Source: JAGVSR01 sp033765145 (GTDB taxonomy: Bacteria > Pseudomonadota > Alphaproteobacteria > Rhizobiales > Hyphomicrobiaceae). Taken from it: a DNA stretch of 64,000 bases. Where the stretch lies: the NCBI GenBank assembly GCA_033765145.1, contig JANRIH010000036.1, positions 62,001 through 126,000 on the forward strand, read 5' to 3'. Position 1 is the stretch's first letter. Each line of letters starts with the position of its first letter. Positions 51,660-60,271 of the stretch are shown here, in pieces. The notes beneath the pieces are model-generated. The model searched no databases. It had not been told where the DNA came from and saw only the letters and a list, made by a program, of their open reading frames with translations. The translations under genes and the position numbers were made by a program.

Positions 51660-52700
51660 TCAGACCGTGTCGTAGATGACTTCGAGCGAGGGCCGTTCCA
51701 CGTGCGTGCCACCACACATGTCCGCAAGGCTGGCGGGCTCGAGCGTGACCCCGCGACCGACGGCGTCGGCCTTGAAGAGCCCAAGGAGTTCGTCCTGCGT
51801 CAGCGGCTTCGGACGGACAGGGGGAGCCACGGCCACGTTGTCGGCGAGTGTCGCGAAGAGCGGACCCCATTCGCTGGCATGCGTGCCGATGATCTGATAG
51901 TTGGCGCTCTTTCGTCGGATGTCTTCGTTGGCCGGGATGGCGGCGAGGACCGGAATACCGGCGGCTTCGGCGAATGCCTTCGCCTCTCCCGTACCGTCAT
52001 CCTTGTTGACGATCATGCCCGCGACGCCGACGTTGCCGCCGAGCCTGCGGAAATACTCGACCGCCGAGCAGACATTGTTCGCGACATAGAGGGACTGGAG
52101 ATCGTTCGATCCGACGACGATCACCTTCTGGCACATGTCGCGCGCGATCGGCAGACCGAAGCCGCCGCAGACGACGTCGCCCAGGAAGTCGAGCAGGACG
52201 TAGTCGAAATCCCAATCGTGGAAGCCCAATTTTTCCATGGTCTCGAAGCCATGGATGATGCCGCGCCCGCCGCAGCCCCGACCGACTTCGGGCCCGCCGA
52301 GCTCCATCGCGAACACGCCGTCGCGCTTGAAGCAGACGTCCGAGATCTTGATCTCTTCGCCGGCAAGTTTCTTCTTGGCTGACGTTTCAATGATCGTCGG
52401 CGTCGCGCGCCCCGCAAAAAGAAGCGATGTCGTGTCGCTCTTGGGATCGCAGCCGATCAACAGCACGCGCTTGCCCTGCTGGGCCATCATGTAGGAGAGG
52501 TTGGCGAGTGCGAAGCTCTTGCCCGAGCCACCCTTGCCGTAGATCGCGATGATCTGCGTCGCCTTTTTCTCTGAGCCCTGCCGGGGCACGGGATCAGGCT
52601 CGATCGACGCTTCGGCGCGCAGAAAATCCGATATGTCGGGACGTCGTTTGTCCTTGATCGTCGTCTCGGCGTGCCGCTCGCCCGTGTGGCATCCAGTCAT
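51660..52700 (-). CDS. bchX: Chlorophyllide a reductase iron-protein subunit X
   Basis: BchX is the NifH-like ATPase that passes electrons to BchYZ. The 346-residue protein has the P-loop IIAIYGKGGSGKSFALANLS, LLIGCDPKSDTTSLLF, and the two cluster cysteines in GRGCGGRGIIHGFE and DVVCGGFGLPIARDMCQK. An N-terminal extension of about 45 residues precedes the P-loop, as usual for BchX. The ATG at 52700 overlaps the bchC stop (ATGA). Confidence 0.96.
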   Translation of the reverse strand: MTGCHTGERHAETTIKDKRRPDISDFLRAEASIEPDPVPRQGSEKKATQIIAIYGKGGSGKSFALANLSYMMAQQGKRVLLIGCDPKSDTTSLLFAGRATPTIIETSAKKKLAGEEIKISDVCFKRDGVFAMELGGPEVGRGCGGRGIIHGFETMEKLGFHDWDFDYVLLDFLGDVVCGGFGLPIARDMCQKVIVVGSNDLQSLYVANNVCSAVEYFRRLGGNVGVAGMIVNKDDGTGEAKAFAEAAGIPVLAAIPANEDIRRKSANYQIIGTHASEWGPLFATLADNVAVAPPVRPKPLTQDELLGLFKADAVGRGVTLEPASLADMCGGTHVERPSLEVIYDTV

Positions 52701-53632
52701 GAAAGGGCACTCCAATCCAGGATCATTTTGAGACAGGCGGGATCGCCGAACGCGGTGCGATAGGCCCGTTCCGCATCGCCCGCTCCGGCGCGATGGGTAA
52801 TGAGGCCGTTCAATGACAGCTTGTGGCTCTCGACCAGGTCGCAGACGGCGACGAGATCGGCTTCGCGCCATTCGGCGGCGATGCGCAATCGCGCCTCGCG
52901 CATGAAGGCTGGCGGAAAAGCGAATGAGATCGGTTCGGAATAGAAGCCCGCGAGGACGATCTCTCCTTGCGGAGCGAGCCGTGCAATCAAGCTGTCGACG
53001 AGACGCGCATCACCGGACACGTCGCAGATGACGGCGTAGTCGCGGCGCGGATCATCGGCGGGATCGACGACGGCGTAGCCATCCGCGCCATCGCGGCGCT
53101 CGGGGTTCGTTTCCCATACGACTGGTACATTCGCTCCGAGCGCGATGCAGACCCGCGCGACGAGGCGGCCCAAGACGCCGTGGCCGACGATCAGTTCCGG
53201 CGCCTTTCCGGCCGCGACTGCGTGATGTGCGGTCGCCGCGAGCGCGAAGAGGACGCCTTCTTCGGCAACAGAACTGTTCAAGCGCGTGACCTTTGCGCCT
53301 GGAACGACGACCTTCGATGCCGAGCCGCCGAACAAGCCCCGCACCTCTCCGTAGCAACGCGCGCCTGGCACAAAAACGAGATCACCGACGGTTTTGCCCG
53401 ACGTGTCGCCCGCCGCGCAGACGCGACCGACGGACTCGTATCCGGGAACAAGGGGATACCCGAGCCCGGGGAAGGGCGGCATGCGGCCGGACCAGAGGAG
53501 CCGCTCGGTGCCTGTGCTGATCCCGCTCCAGAGCATGTCGACGACGACGTCGCTGTCGGCAGGCTCGGGGAGAGCCAATCGGCTCAGCACGAGGTGCTCT
53601 GGTCTTTCGAGCACGACAGCAGTTGTCAGCAT
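52697..53632 (-). CDS. bchC: 3-Hydroxyethyl bacteriochlorophyllide a dehydrogenase
   Basis: BchC oxidises the 3-hydroxyethyl group of the bacteriochlorophyllide to acetyl. The 311-residue protein is of the medium-chain dehydrogenase type: LWSGISTGTERLLWSGRMPP, FPGLGYPLVPGYESVGRV, VFVPGARCYGEVRGLFGG and the nucleotide-binding ELIVGHGVLGRLVARVCIAL. VICDVSGDARLVDSLIARL is typical. ATG at 53632. It follows crtF with 115 bases between, holding a double PpsR-type operator and promoter, so bchCXYZ-puf can be expressed apart from crtEF. Confidence 0.95.
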   Translation of the reverse strand: MLTTAVVLERPEHLVLSRLALPEPADSDVVVDMLWSGISTGTERLLWSGRMPPFPGLGYPLVPGYESVGRVCAAGDTSGKTVGDLVFVPGARCYGEVRGLFGGSASKVVVPGAKVTRLNSSVAEEGVLFALAATAHHAVAAGKAPELIVGHGVLGRLVARVCIALGANVPVVWETNPERRDGADGYAVVDPADDPRRDYAVICDVSGDARLVDSLIARLAPQGEIVLAGFYSEPISFAFPPAFMREARLRIAAEWREADLVAVCDLVESHKLSLNGLITHRAGAGDAERAYRTAFGDPACLKMILDWSALS

Positions 53633-53695
53633 CGACGAACTCGCAATCCGGGCAGTAACACCATGCCTGGGTTTCAGGCAGGGCGTGCATCCATT

Positions 53696-53739
53696 TGTCA
53701 CTCTACGATGACGTCCATGAGTGTCAAGCATTGTTTACT
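53696..53739 (-). promoter_or_regulatory. bchC promoter with double CrtJ/PpsR-type operator
   Basis: Read toward bchC, AGT-N12-ACA (53739-53722) and CGT-N12-ACA (53713-53696) are 8 bp apart. The last six bases of the first site are a perfect TTGACA -35 (53727-53722), and 16 bases on lies TAGAGT (53705-53700) within the second site. One site over the -35 and one over the -10 is the layout of the Rhodobacter bchC promoter, where CrtJ blocks sigma-70 RNA polymerase in air. Confidence 0.75.
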
Positions 53740-53747
53740 CTTGATGC

Positions 53748-54896
53748 TCACACCTCTGCGAGGACGAGACTCGTCTGCAGGGCGAGCCGTGTCGGAAGCA
53801 TGCGGAAACGCGCAAAACCGGCCTCGCGAAGCAGCGCAAAAATCTCGTCAGGCCGGCGCGGACGTCCGCTGCCCATCGCCAGGAGATAAAAGCCGAAATA
53901 TGCCTCGCCGACCGTTTCGGCGCCTGCGGTTCCCGACATCGGTTCCGCGATCAGCAGCACGCCACCCTTGTCGAGAGCGGCCCGCGCGCGGGACAAAAGG
54001 ATAAGGGCGATGTCATCATCGTGATCGTGGAGAACGCGCACGAGTGTGACGACATCGGCACCCTGCGGCAGGGGATCTGTGATGAAGCTGCCGGGATGGA
54101 CCTTCGCCCGGTGCGAAAGACCAGATTCGGCCAGTCCTCTCTCGGCGATTGCGGCGACGGCCGGCAAGTCGAAGAGGTGCAGTTCGAGGTGGCTCGCGCG
54201 GGCTGCAACACGCCGAAGGAACGTCCCGTCGCCGCCTCCGACATCGAGCAGCGCGCGATGGGCTGACAGCGGATAGGCGTCGAGCACCTCGTCGGCGACG
54301 AACGTCTGTGATGCCGACATCAGCCGCGTGTAGCGCTCGACGTCGGCGGGATCGAGGCTTTGCGGTGCGTCGCTGGTGGCATAGCCCCAGTAGCGCGCGA
54401 GTTCGCGGCTCCGCGGCTTGTCACGCAGCAGCGCCACAGGATCGGCGAGGTCGCGATAGAGCATTGCATGATGCTCGATCATACGCAGGATGCCGGGGTT
54501 GGCGAGCATCGCGGCGCCGTCCATGCCAAGGCCATAGCGATCGACGCCTCTCCGAGCGAGCAAACCGAGCGCCGTTGCACCTTCGAGCAAGCGGCGCGCG
54601 CGATCCGGCGCGAGATCAAGTTCGCGAGACAATTGATCGAGCGTCGCGGGACCTCGAGCGAGGCGTTCCAAGAGACGCAGCTCGACGCAGGCATGGAGGA
54701 TCTGCGAGTAAACGAAGCCCGCACAGAGATCGAAAACGGCGCGGGCCCGACGGCGCGTGATGGCGCGAGTCAGGAGGGATGATGCGGCCCAGCGCTGAAA
54801 AGCCGGGCTCGACATGAGGCCATCGCGCAGGCGAAACAAACGGTCGAGCAGCGGCCTCGCGACGTCAAAGTCTCTCCAGGAGCGCGCCACGGCCAT
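53748..54896 (-). CDS. crtF: Demethylspheroidene/hydroxycarotenoid O-methyltransferase
   Basis: CrtF methylates the 1-hydroxy group of acyclic carotenoids. The 382-residue protein has an N-terminal dimerisation and helix-turn-helix-like region (about residues 60-130, LDQLSRELDLAPDRARRLLE) and a C-terminal SAM domain with RALLDVGGGDGTFLRRVAA, LHLFDLPAVA, FITDPLPQGADVVTLVRVLH and KGGVLLIAEPM. AETVGEAYFGFYLLAMGSGR is characteristic. It starts 15 bp after crtE and is probably translated from the same message. Confidence 0.94.
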   Translation of the reverse strand: MAVARSWRDFDVARPLLDRLFRLRDGLMSSPAFQRWAASSLLTRAITRRRARAVFDLCAGFVYSQILHACVELRLLERLARGPATLDQLSRELDLAPDRARRLLEGATALGLLARRGVDRYGLGMDGAAMLANPGILRMIEHHAMLYRDLADPVALLRDKPRSRELARYWGYATSDAPQSLDPADVERYTRLMSASQTFVADEVLDAYPLSAHRALLDVGGGDGTFLRRVAARASHLELHLFDLPAVAAIAERGLAESGLSHRAKVHPGSFITDPLPQGADVVTLVRVLHDHDDDIALILLSRARAALDKGGVLLIAEPMSGTAGAETVGEAYFGFYLLAMGSGRPRRPDEIFALLREAGFARFRMLPTRLALQTSLVLAEV

Positions 54897-54911
54897 GGAT
54901 CACCCCGTCCG

Positions 54912-55808
54912 TCACGCCGCGTGGCGACCCAAGGATTTCGGCACGAAGCGCTTGGCCTGCGCGGCAATGATGCTTCTCAGTTCCGCCGCGCCCTCGCACG
55001 GGGGAATGGCATCGACGGCATCCCTCAGCAACGACTCGATGCGCGCGACGGCGCCCTCAAGGCCTAGAGCGCGCGGCGCGCTCGGTCGTGCGTGTGCCGC
55101 ATCCTGCCCGCACGGCTTGCCGATCGTCGCGGCGTCGGAGATCATGTCCTGAATGTCGTCGGCGACCTGATAGGCTTCGCCAATCAGTTCACCGAGCGGT
55201 CGCCAGCGATCGGGACTTTCTCCGGCGGCGAGCGCGCCCATAGACGTGGCGGCTGCAAAGAGCGCGCCCGTCTTGGCCCGATGATACTGAACGAGATCGA
55301 TCTCAGGCTCGCATTCCCAAGCCTGGCCCGAGATGATTCCCGATGGACCGCCGACGGCGCGGCTCAACGCCGTCACCAATCCCGGCAGGCGGCTCGGGGA
55401 TGCCGTCGCTCCGGCGCACATTGTTTCGAACGCCATGACGATCATGGCATCGCCCGTCAGAACCGCGAGCGGCTCTCCGTAGACTTTGTGCACGCTCGAT
55501 TTGCCGCGACGCTGATCGGCATCGTCAAAGCAGGGCAGATCATCATGCACGAGCGAGGCGCAGTGCATGAGCTCGATTGCGGCCGCCGCGTTGTCCGCGA
55601 TGATCGGACTGTCGATGGCGCAGGCGTCGGCGACGGCGAGGCAGAGGCGGGGGCGGACGCGTGCACCACCGGGAAAGACTGCATATCGGATTGCGTTGGC
55701 GAGCCCTGGCGGCGCGGAGCGTGATGACCCGGCCGGACCACCCGCGTGCCCTTCAGCCCTCGACAACGCAGTCTCCAACGCCCGCTCGATACGCGCCGCT
55801 GCGTCCAT
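54912..55808 (-). CDS. crtE: Geranylgeranyl diphosphate synthase
   Basis: CrtE makes GGPP, the precursor of carotenoids and of the bacteriochlorophyll tail. The 298-residue protein has the first Asp-rich motif in LVHDDLPCFDDADQRRGK (DDxxxxD), GDAMIVMAFE, GQAWE, KTGALFAA and the second motif in EAYQVADDIQDMISDAA. The segment before the first motif (ELMHCASLVHDD) fits the long-chain product class. It is the first gene of the leftward superoperon, divergent from crtC over an 84-base operator-promoter region. Confidence 0.95.
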   Translation of the reverse strand: MDAAARIERALETALSRAEGHAGGPAGSSRSAPPGLANAIRYAVFPGGARVRPRLCLAVADACAIDSPIIADNAAAAIELMHCASLVHDDLPCFDDADQRRGKSSVHKVYGEPLAVLTGDAMIVMAFETMCAGATASPSRLPGLVTALSRAVGGPSGIISGQAWECEPEIDLVQYHRAKTGALFAAATSMGALAAGESPDRWRPLGELIGEAYQVADDIQDMISDAATIGKPCGQDAAHARPSAPRALGLEGAVARIESLLRDAVDAIPPCEGAAELRSIIAAQAKRFVPKSLGRHAA

Positions 55809-55829
55809 GGTGGGACCTCCCGAGACGGT

Positions 55830-55873
55830 TGTCTATTGTTCTTGTCGTCACATAGTGTCAAGATATATAGACA
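55830..55873. promoter_or_regulatory. crtE/crtC divergent promoter with double CrtJ/PpsR-type operator
   Basis: On the plus strand TGT-N12-TCG (55830-55847) and a perfect TGT-N12-ACA (55856-55873) are 8 bp apart. Toward crtE the second site ends in TTGACA (55861-55856), a consensus -35. Toward crtC a TTGTCG (55842-55847) with TATATA (55864-55869), 16 bases apart, is possible. One operator pair could thus control both genes. Confidence 0.72.
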
Positions 55874-55892
55874 TTCTCCGCAAGGGCTTGCA

Positions 55893-56873
55893 ATGGAATT
55901 CGCGTTGAATGAGCGGAGCGAAGCACCGACGGCTTCCGGCCCGGCATTCGCGCGCCCGGTGCCGGATTCGGGATACGCTTGGTGGTATGTCGATGCCCTT
56001 TCCGACGATCGGCGCCACGGACTGACGATCATCGCGTTCGTCGGCAGTGTTTTCTCGCCCTATTACCGGTTCCGCCGGCGCAAAGGTCCGGCTCCGGCCG
56101 ACGATCACGTCGCGATCAACGTGGCGCTCTACGGGGCTGCCGGCCACCGATGGGCGATGACCGAACGCGGCCGGTCGGCACTTCATCGGGACATGGGCGC
56201 ATTCTCGGTGGGACCGAGCGCGCTCGTCTGGAACCGGGACACGCTCGATATCGAGATCGATGAGGTGACGTTTCCGTTTCCGGGGCGGATCAAGGGCCGT
56301 GTCCGGCTGGTACCAGAGGCCATCAACGACACGGCGTACACGCTCGACCACTCCGACCGGCACTCGTGGCGTCCGATCGCTCCTCTCGCTCGTGTCGAGC
56401 TCCGGCTCAGTTCGCCACAACTGACTTGGCAGGGGTCCGGTTATTTCGATAGCAACTGGGGTGACGAGCCGCTCGAAGCGGGGTTTCGCTCGTGGGACTG
56501 GTCCCGGTCGACATGCCCGGGCGGCACGACCATCCACTATGACCGGATTATGCGCGACGGCCGGCCCAAGGGTCTTTCAATCCGCATTGCGGGCGACGGT
56601 TCGATCGTACCCCTGGTCCCGCCACCCCGCGTTACCATGCCGGGCACTCTTTGGCGGATCCCGCGTGCGACGCGCAGTGCAGGCGGTCGCGGCGCCCAAG
56701 TTGTCGCGACGCTCGAAGATACGCCGTTCTATGCGCGGTCGCACATCCGCGCCGACCTCGGGCACGGGCCGGTCGACATGATGCACGAGAGTCTCGATCT
56801 TGATCGCTTCATGAGCCCCGTCGTGCAGGCCATGCTGCCGTTTCGGATGCCGCGACGAGCCCGCTGGCCGTGA
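55893..56873 (+). CDS. crtC: Carotenoid 1,2-hydratase (hydroxyneurosporene synthase)
   Basis: CrtC adds water to the C1,2 double bond of neurosporene or lycopene. The 326-residue protein has the CrtC-family segments VPDSGYAWWYVDALSDD, FVGSVFSPYYRFRRRK, HVAINVALYG, and GYFDSNWGDEPLEAGFRSWD with WSRSTCPGGTTIHYD. It lacks the N-terminal signal seen in some homologues. AAGGG lies before the ATG. It is the only rightward gene of the central cluster and faces crtE across the PpsR-type site. CrtC, CrtD and CrtF together give methoxylated spirilloxanthin-series carotenoids. Confidence 0.93.
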   Translation: MEFALNERSEAPTASGPAFARPVPDSGYAWWYVDALSDDRRHGLTIIAFVGSVFSPYYRFRRRKGPAPADDHVAINVALYGAAGHRWAMTERGRSALHRDMGAFSVGPSALVWNRDTLDIEIDEVTFPFPGRIKGRVRLVPEAINDTAYTLDHSDRHSWRPIAPLARVELRLSSPQLTWQGSGYFDSNWGDEPLEAGFRSWDWSRSTCPGGTTIHYDRIMRDGRPKGLSIRIAGDGSIVPLVPPPRVTMPGTLWRIPRATRSAGGRGAQVVATLEDTPFYARSHIRADLGHGPVDMMHESLDLDRFMSPVVQAMLPFRMPRRARWP

Positions 56874-56934
56874 AACGGCGCCGCACACCACGTGACGACG
56901 ACAACGGCGCACGCATTGCTAAGGCGTAGATGGC

Positions 56935-58905
56935 TCAGGCTTGAATGCCTTGAACCGGGACCGCATCCATGCCGAGTGCTGCGAAGGCCGTCGCAACGAT
57001 GCCAGCGGCGTCGAGACCGGCGCGGGCATACATCGTTTCCGGCTTGTCGTGATCGATGAACGTGTCGGGCAACGTCAACGTCCGGATCTTCAGGCCCTTA
57101 TCGAGAAGTCCCTTGGCGGCAAGCGTATGGAGCACATGTGCTCCGAACCCGCCGACAGACCCCTCCTCAATGGTGATCAGCACTTCGTGCTCGCGCGCGA
57201 GGCGCTCAACGAGCTCGACATCGAGCGGCTTCATGAAGCGCGCGTCCGCGACCGTCGTCGACAGTCCGGCCGCAGCCAGCCGATCGGCGGCCTTGATCGC
57301 TTCGCCAAGCCGCGTTCCGAGCGAGAGAACGGCGATCGCATTGCCTTCGCGGATGATCCGGCCCTTGCCGATCTCGAGCGGTGTGCCGCGGGTCGGCAAG
57401 TCCACTCCGACGCCTTCGCCGCGCGGATATCTGATCGCTGACGGCGCATCGTCGATAGCTGCTGACGTCGCGACCATATGAAAGAGTTCAGACTCGTCCG
57501 CGGCAGCCATGATGACGAAGTGAGGGAGACACCCGAGGTAAGCGAGATCGAAACTGCCGGCGTGTGTCGGCCCGTCCGCTCCGACGAGGCCCGCGCGATC
57601 GATGGCGAAGCGAACGGGCAGTCTCTGGATCGCGACGTCATGCACAATCTGGTCGTAGCCGCGCTGCAGGAACGTCGAATAGATGGCCGCGTACGGCTTC
57701 ATGCCCTCGGAGGCGAGGCCGGCCGCGAATGTCACGGCATGCTGCTCGGCGATGCCGACGTCGAACATGCGTTCGGGGAATCGCTTTCCGAAAATGTCGA
57801 GGCCCGTTCCGTCGGGCATGGCGGCGGTGATGGCGACGACGCGCTCATCGGCTTCGGCCTCGGCGATCAGACTTTCCGCGAAGACCTTTGTGTAGCTCGG
57901 GGCATTCGCCTTCGGCTTCATCTGAGCGCCGGTGACGACATTGAACTTCGCAACGCCGTGATACTTGTCGGAGCTTTCCTCGGCCGGGGCGTAGCCTTTG
58001 CCCTTTTGAGTGCGCACGTGCACGAGGATCGGGGCCTGCTCGGCGTCACGCACGTTGCGCAGCACGGGGATCAGCTGATCGAGGTCGTGCCCGTCGACGG
58101 GGCCGACATAGTAGAAGCCCAGCTCCTCGAACCAGATGCCGCCCGACCAATACGTCCGCGACATTTCCTCGATGCGCGCGGCTCGACGCTCCCATTTCCT
58201 CGGCAGTCTCTTGGCGAGACCTTTCAGAACATCGCGGATCTGAAGGTATGTCCCGCTCGACGTCACGCGTGTCAGATAGCTCGAGAGCGCGCCCGTCGGC
58301 GGAGCGATCGACATCTCATTGTCGTTGAGGATGACGATCAGCCGCTCGTCGCGCGCGCCGGCGTTGTTCATCGCCTCATAGGCCATGCCCGCACTCATCG
58401 CACCGTCGCCGATGACGGCAATGACGTGATTGGACTTGCCTTGCAAATCGCGCGCGACGGCCATGCCGAGGCCGGCGGAGATCGAGGTTGAAGAATGAGC
58501 TGCACCGAAAGGATCGTAGGGACTTTCCGCGCGTTTTGTGAAGCCCGAGAGGCCGCCGCCCTGACGCAGCGTACGGATGCGGTCTCGGCGGCCTGTCAGG
58601 ATCTTGTGCGGATAGGCTTGATGGCCGACATCCCAGATCAGGCGATCACGCGGTGTATCGAAGAGCCAATGCAGGGCCACGGTCAGTTCGACAACGCCGA
58701 GACCGGCGCCGAGATGCCCACCTGTGACCGAAACGGCGTCGACCAGTTCCGCGCGCAATTCATCCGCCAATTGCCGGAGATCGCTCTCGGGCAGTTTCCG
58801 CAATTCCTCAGGCGTTGCGGCCCGATCGAGCAGCGGTTTCACGGACGGCAGCGCGACCCCGGAGTCACGGGTCGCCTTGTCTCGGGTTTGGGCGTCTTTT
58901 GTCAT
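56935..58905 (-). CDS. dxs: 1-Deoxy-D-xylulose-5-phosphate synthase
   Basis: Dxs makes the first product of the MEP isoprenoid pathway from pyruvate and glyceraldehyde phosphate with thiamine diphosphate. The 656-residue protein has VTGGHLGAGLGVVELTVALH, the cofactor motif GDGAMSAGMAYEAMNNAG, EQHAVTFAAGLA and DRAGLVGADGPTHAGSFDLA. ATG at 58905 has GGAG upstream and lies 5 bp after the crtB stop, so it is translated with crtB under the same PpsR-type control. A dxs copy inside the photosynthesis cluster feeds pigment synthesis directly; a housekeeping copy may exist elsewhere. Confidence 0.96.
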   Translation of the reverse strand: MTKDAQTRDKATRDSGVALPSVKPLLDRAATPEELRKLPESDLRQLADELRAELVDAVSVTGGHLGAGLGVVELTVALHWLFDTPRDRLIWDVGHQAYPHKILTGRRDRIRTLRQGGGLSGFTKRAESPYDPFGAAHSSTSISAGLGMAVARDLQGKSNHVIAVIGDGAMSAGMAYEAMNNAGARDERLIVILNDNEMSIAPPTGALSSYLTRVTSSGTYLQIRDVLKGLAKRLPRKWERRAARIEEMSRTYWSGGIWFEELGFYYVGPVDGHDLDQLIPVLRNVRDAEQAPILVHVRTQKGKGYAPAEESSDKYHGVAKFNVVTGAQMKPKANAPSYTKVFAESLIAEAEADERVVAITAAMPDGTGLDIFGKRFPERMFDVGIAEQHAVTFAAGLASEGMKPYAAIYSTFLQRGYDQIVHDVAIQRLPVRFAIDRAGLVGADGPTHAGSFDLAYLGCLPHFVIMAAADESELFHMVATSAAIDDAPSAIRYPRGEGVGVDLPTRGTPLEIGKGRIIREGNAIAVLSLGTRLGEAIKAADRLAAAGLSTTVADARFMKPLDVELVERLAREHEVLITIEEGSVGGFGAHVLHTLAAKGLLDKGLKIRTLTLPDTFIDHDKPETMYARAGLDAAGIVATAFAALGMDAVPVQGIQA

Positions 58906-58910
58906 CGCCG

Positions 58911-60068
58911 TCACTCCATTGCCGCCGGTTTCAGCCGGCCCATACTTGCCGCCGCGCGTTCGCCCGGCACGCTTTTGAAATAGGTCCGTTTCGAACTGCC
59001 GAATGCCTCGGCGGTCTGCGATTTTCCGAGATCGAGGAACAATTCGATCGCCCAGATCCAGCCGGCGTAGAGGTCCCACCAGGGGACGTGCGGGGGATGG
59101 GCAAGTCCGGCTTCGGCACGCCACGATACGGCCGAGACAAATACCTGCTCGCGGCCGACCGGCAGGCAATCGGGCATGTGGCCCGTTGCCGGCATCGACG
59201 CCGTCCCGTCGCCTAGTGCCTCGGCCAGCAGCTTCAGCTTGCGCGAACCGGGAACCACGGCGCGCCGGGTAACGCTGTCATAACCGTTGAGGCGGACCTG
59301 GTGACCGATCGCGGCATAGAGCTTTCTCGCCGCACGGATGCCGGGGCGGCAATCGGACGGGAGTTTGCCTATCCCGACCTCGGCGCTGCGGTAGTAGATG
59401 TCGGCGGTTTCGAGCAGGCGCTCGATCACGATCGAAAGCGCAGGCGAGGGTTCAGGATCGGCGAGGAAGGCGTCGGGGTCCACGCCAGCGTTCCGCATCC
59501 ACGACAGCGGGAGGTAGAGCCGTCCGCGGCGCGCATCCTCGCCCACATCGCGCGCGATGTTCGAGAGCTGCATCGCGATCCCGAGATCGCAGGCGCGCGC
59601 CAAGCGGCCCGGATCGCGCGCACCCATCAACAGCGCCATCATCACGCCGACCGTTCCCGCCACGCGCGCCGCATAGGCTTCCAGATCGTCGAACGTCTCG
59701 TAGCGCCGGCCTTCCGCATCCCACGCGAAGCCTTCGATCAAGGCGGCGGGAACCTCAAGCGGAATTGCGTAGCGGCGGACGGTGTTTGCGAAGGCGCGAT
59801 CGGCGGCGTGAGCCTGAGGCTCGCCCCGATAGGCATCGGCCAATCTCTCGGCGAGGCTTTCGAGCACGCTGTCCGACGCGTGCGCCTCGTCAACCGCATC
59901 GTCGGCAATACGGCAGAACGCATAGAGCGCCGTCGCGGGATCGCGCACCCGGCGCGGCAAGAGGAAGGAGGCCGCATAGAACGTCTTTGAACCATTTCGA
60001 AGCAGTGCGCGGCAGATCGCGATATCGTCCGGTGCCAGCGCGGCTTTGAGGCGGTCACTCGTCTGCAT
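58911..60068 (-). CDS. crtB: Phytoene synthase with Trp-rich C-terminal extension
   Basis: CrtB joins two GGPP molecules to phytoene. The 385-residue protein has the squalene/phytoene synthase motifs: NGSKTFYAASFLLPRRVRD, AFCRIADDAVDE (first Asp motif), and QLSNIARDVGEDARRGRLYL (second Asp motif), then RPGIRAARKLYAAIG. About 90 residues follow the catalytic part, with a Trp-rich amphipathic-looking stretch (HVPWWDLYAGWIWAIELFLD), which might bind the membrane (inference). ATG at 60068 behind GAGGG. It starts the crtB-dxs unit. Confidence 0.93.
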   Translation of the reverse strand: MQTSDRLKAALAPDDIAICRALLRNGSKTFYAASFLLPRRVRDPATALYAFCRIADDAVDEAHASDSVLESLAERLADAYRGEPQAHAADRAFANTVRRYAIPLEVPAALIEGFAWDAEGRRYETFDDLEAYAARVAGTVGVMMALLMGARDPGRLARACDLGIAMQLSNIARDVGEDARRGRLYLPLSWMRNAGVDPDAFLADPEPSPALSIVIERLLETADIYYRSAEVGIGKLPSDCRPGIRAARKLYAAIGHQVRLNGYDSVTRRAVVPGSRKLKLLAEALGDGTASMPATGHMPDCLPVGREQVFVSAVSWRAEAGLAHPPHVPWWDLYAGWIWAIELFLDLGKSQTAEAFGSSKRTYFKSVPGERAAASMGRLKPAAME

Positions 60069-60197
60069 CCGGCCGCCCTCGTCACGCGAGACTTCTGACT
60101 GACTGGTCTTGTGACCGGTCCGGCCCGGCCGAAGCCCCGGGAAATCGCGGCCCCGATCCCCTCCGGACGTAGCGCATGTCTGATCAGGCGCGACGAC

Positions 60198-60241
60198 TGT
60201 CCACATAGGTTGACATATAAGCGTGTAAATTTGTCGCGCGC
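60198..60241 (-). promoter_or_regulatory. crtB promoter with double CrtJ/PpsR-type operator
   Basis: On the plus strand a perfect TGT-N12-ACA (60198-60215) and a TGT-N12 half site (60224-60241) are 8 bp apart. Toward crtB, TTTACA (60229-60224) and TATGTG (60207-60202) form a -35/-10 pair with 16 bases between, one in each site. The layout equals that of bchC. Confidence 0.72.
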
Positions 60242-60271
60242 AAGCCCGAAGCGCAGGGCTTTCCCTCGCCA

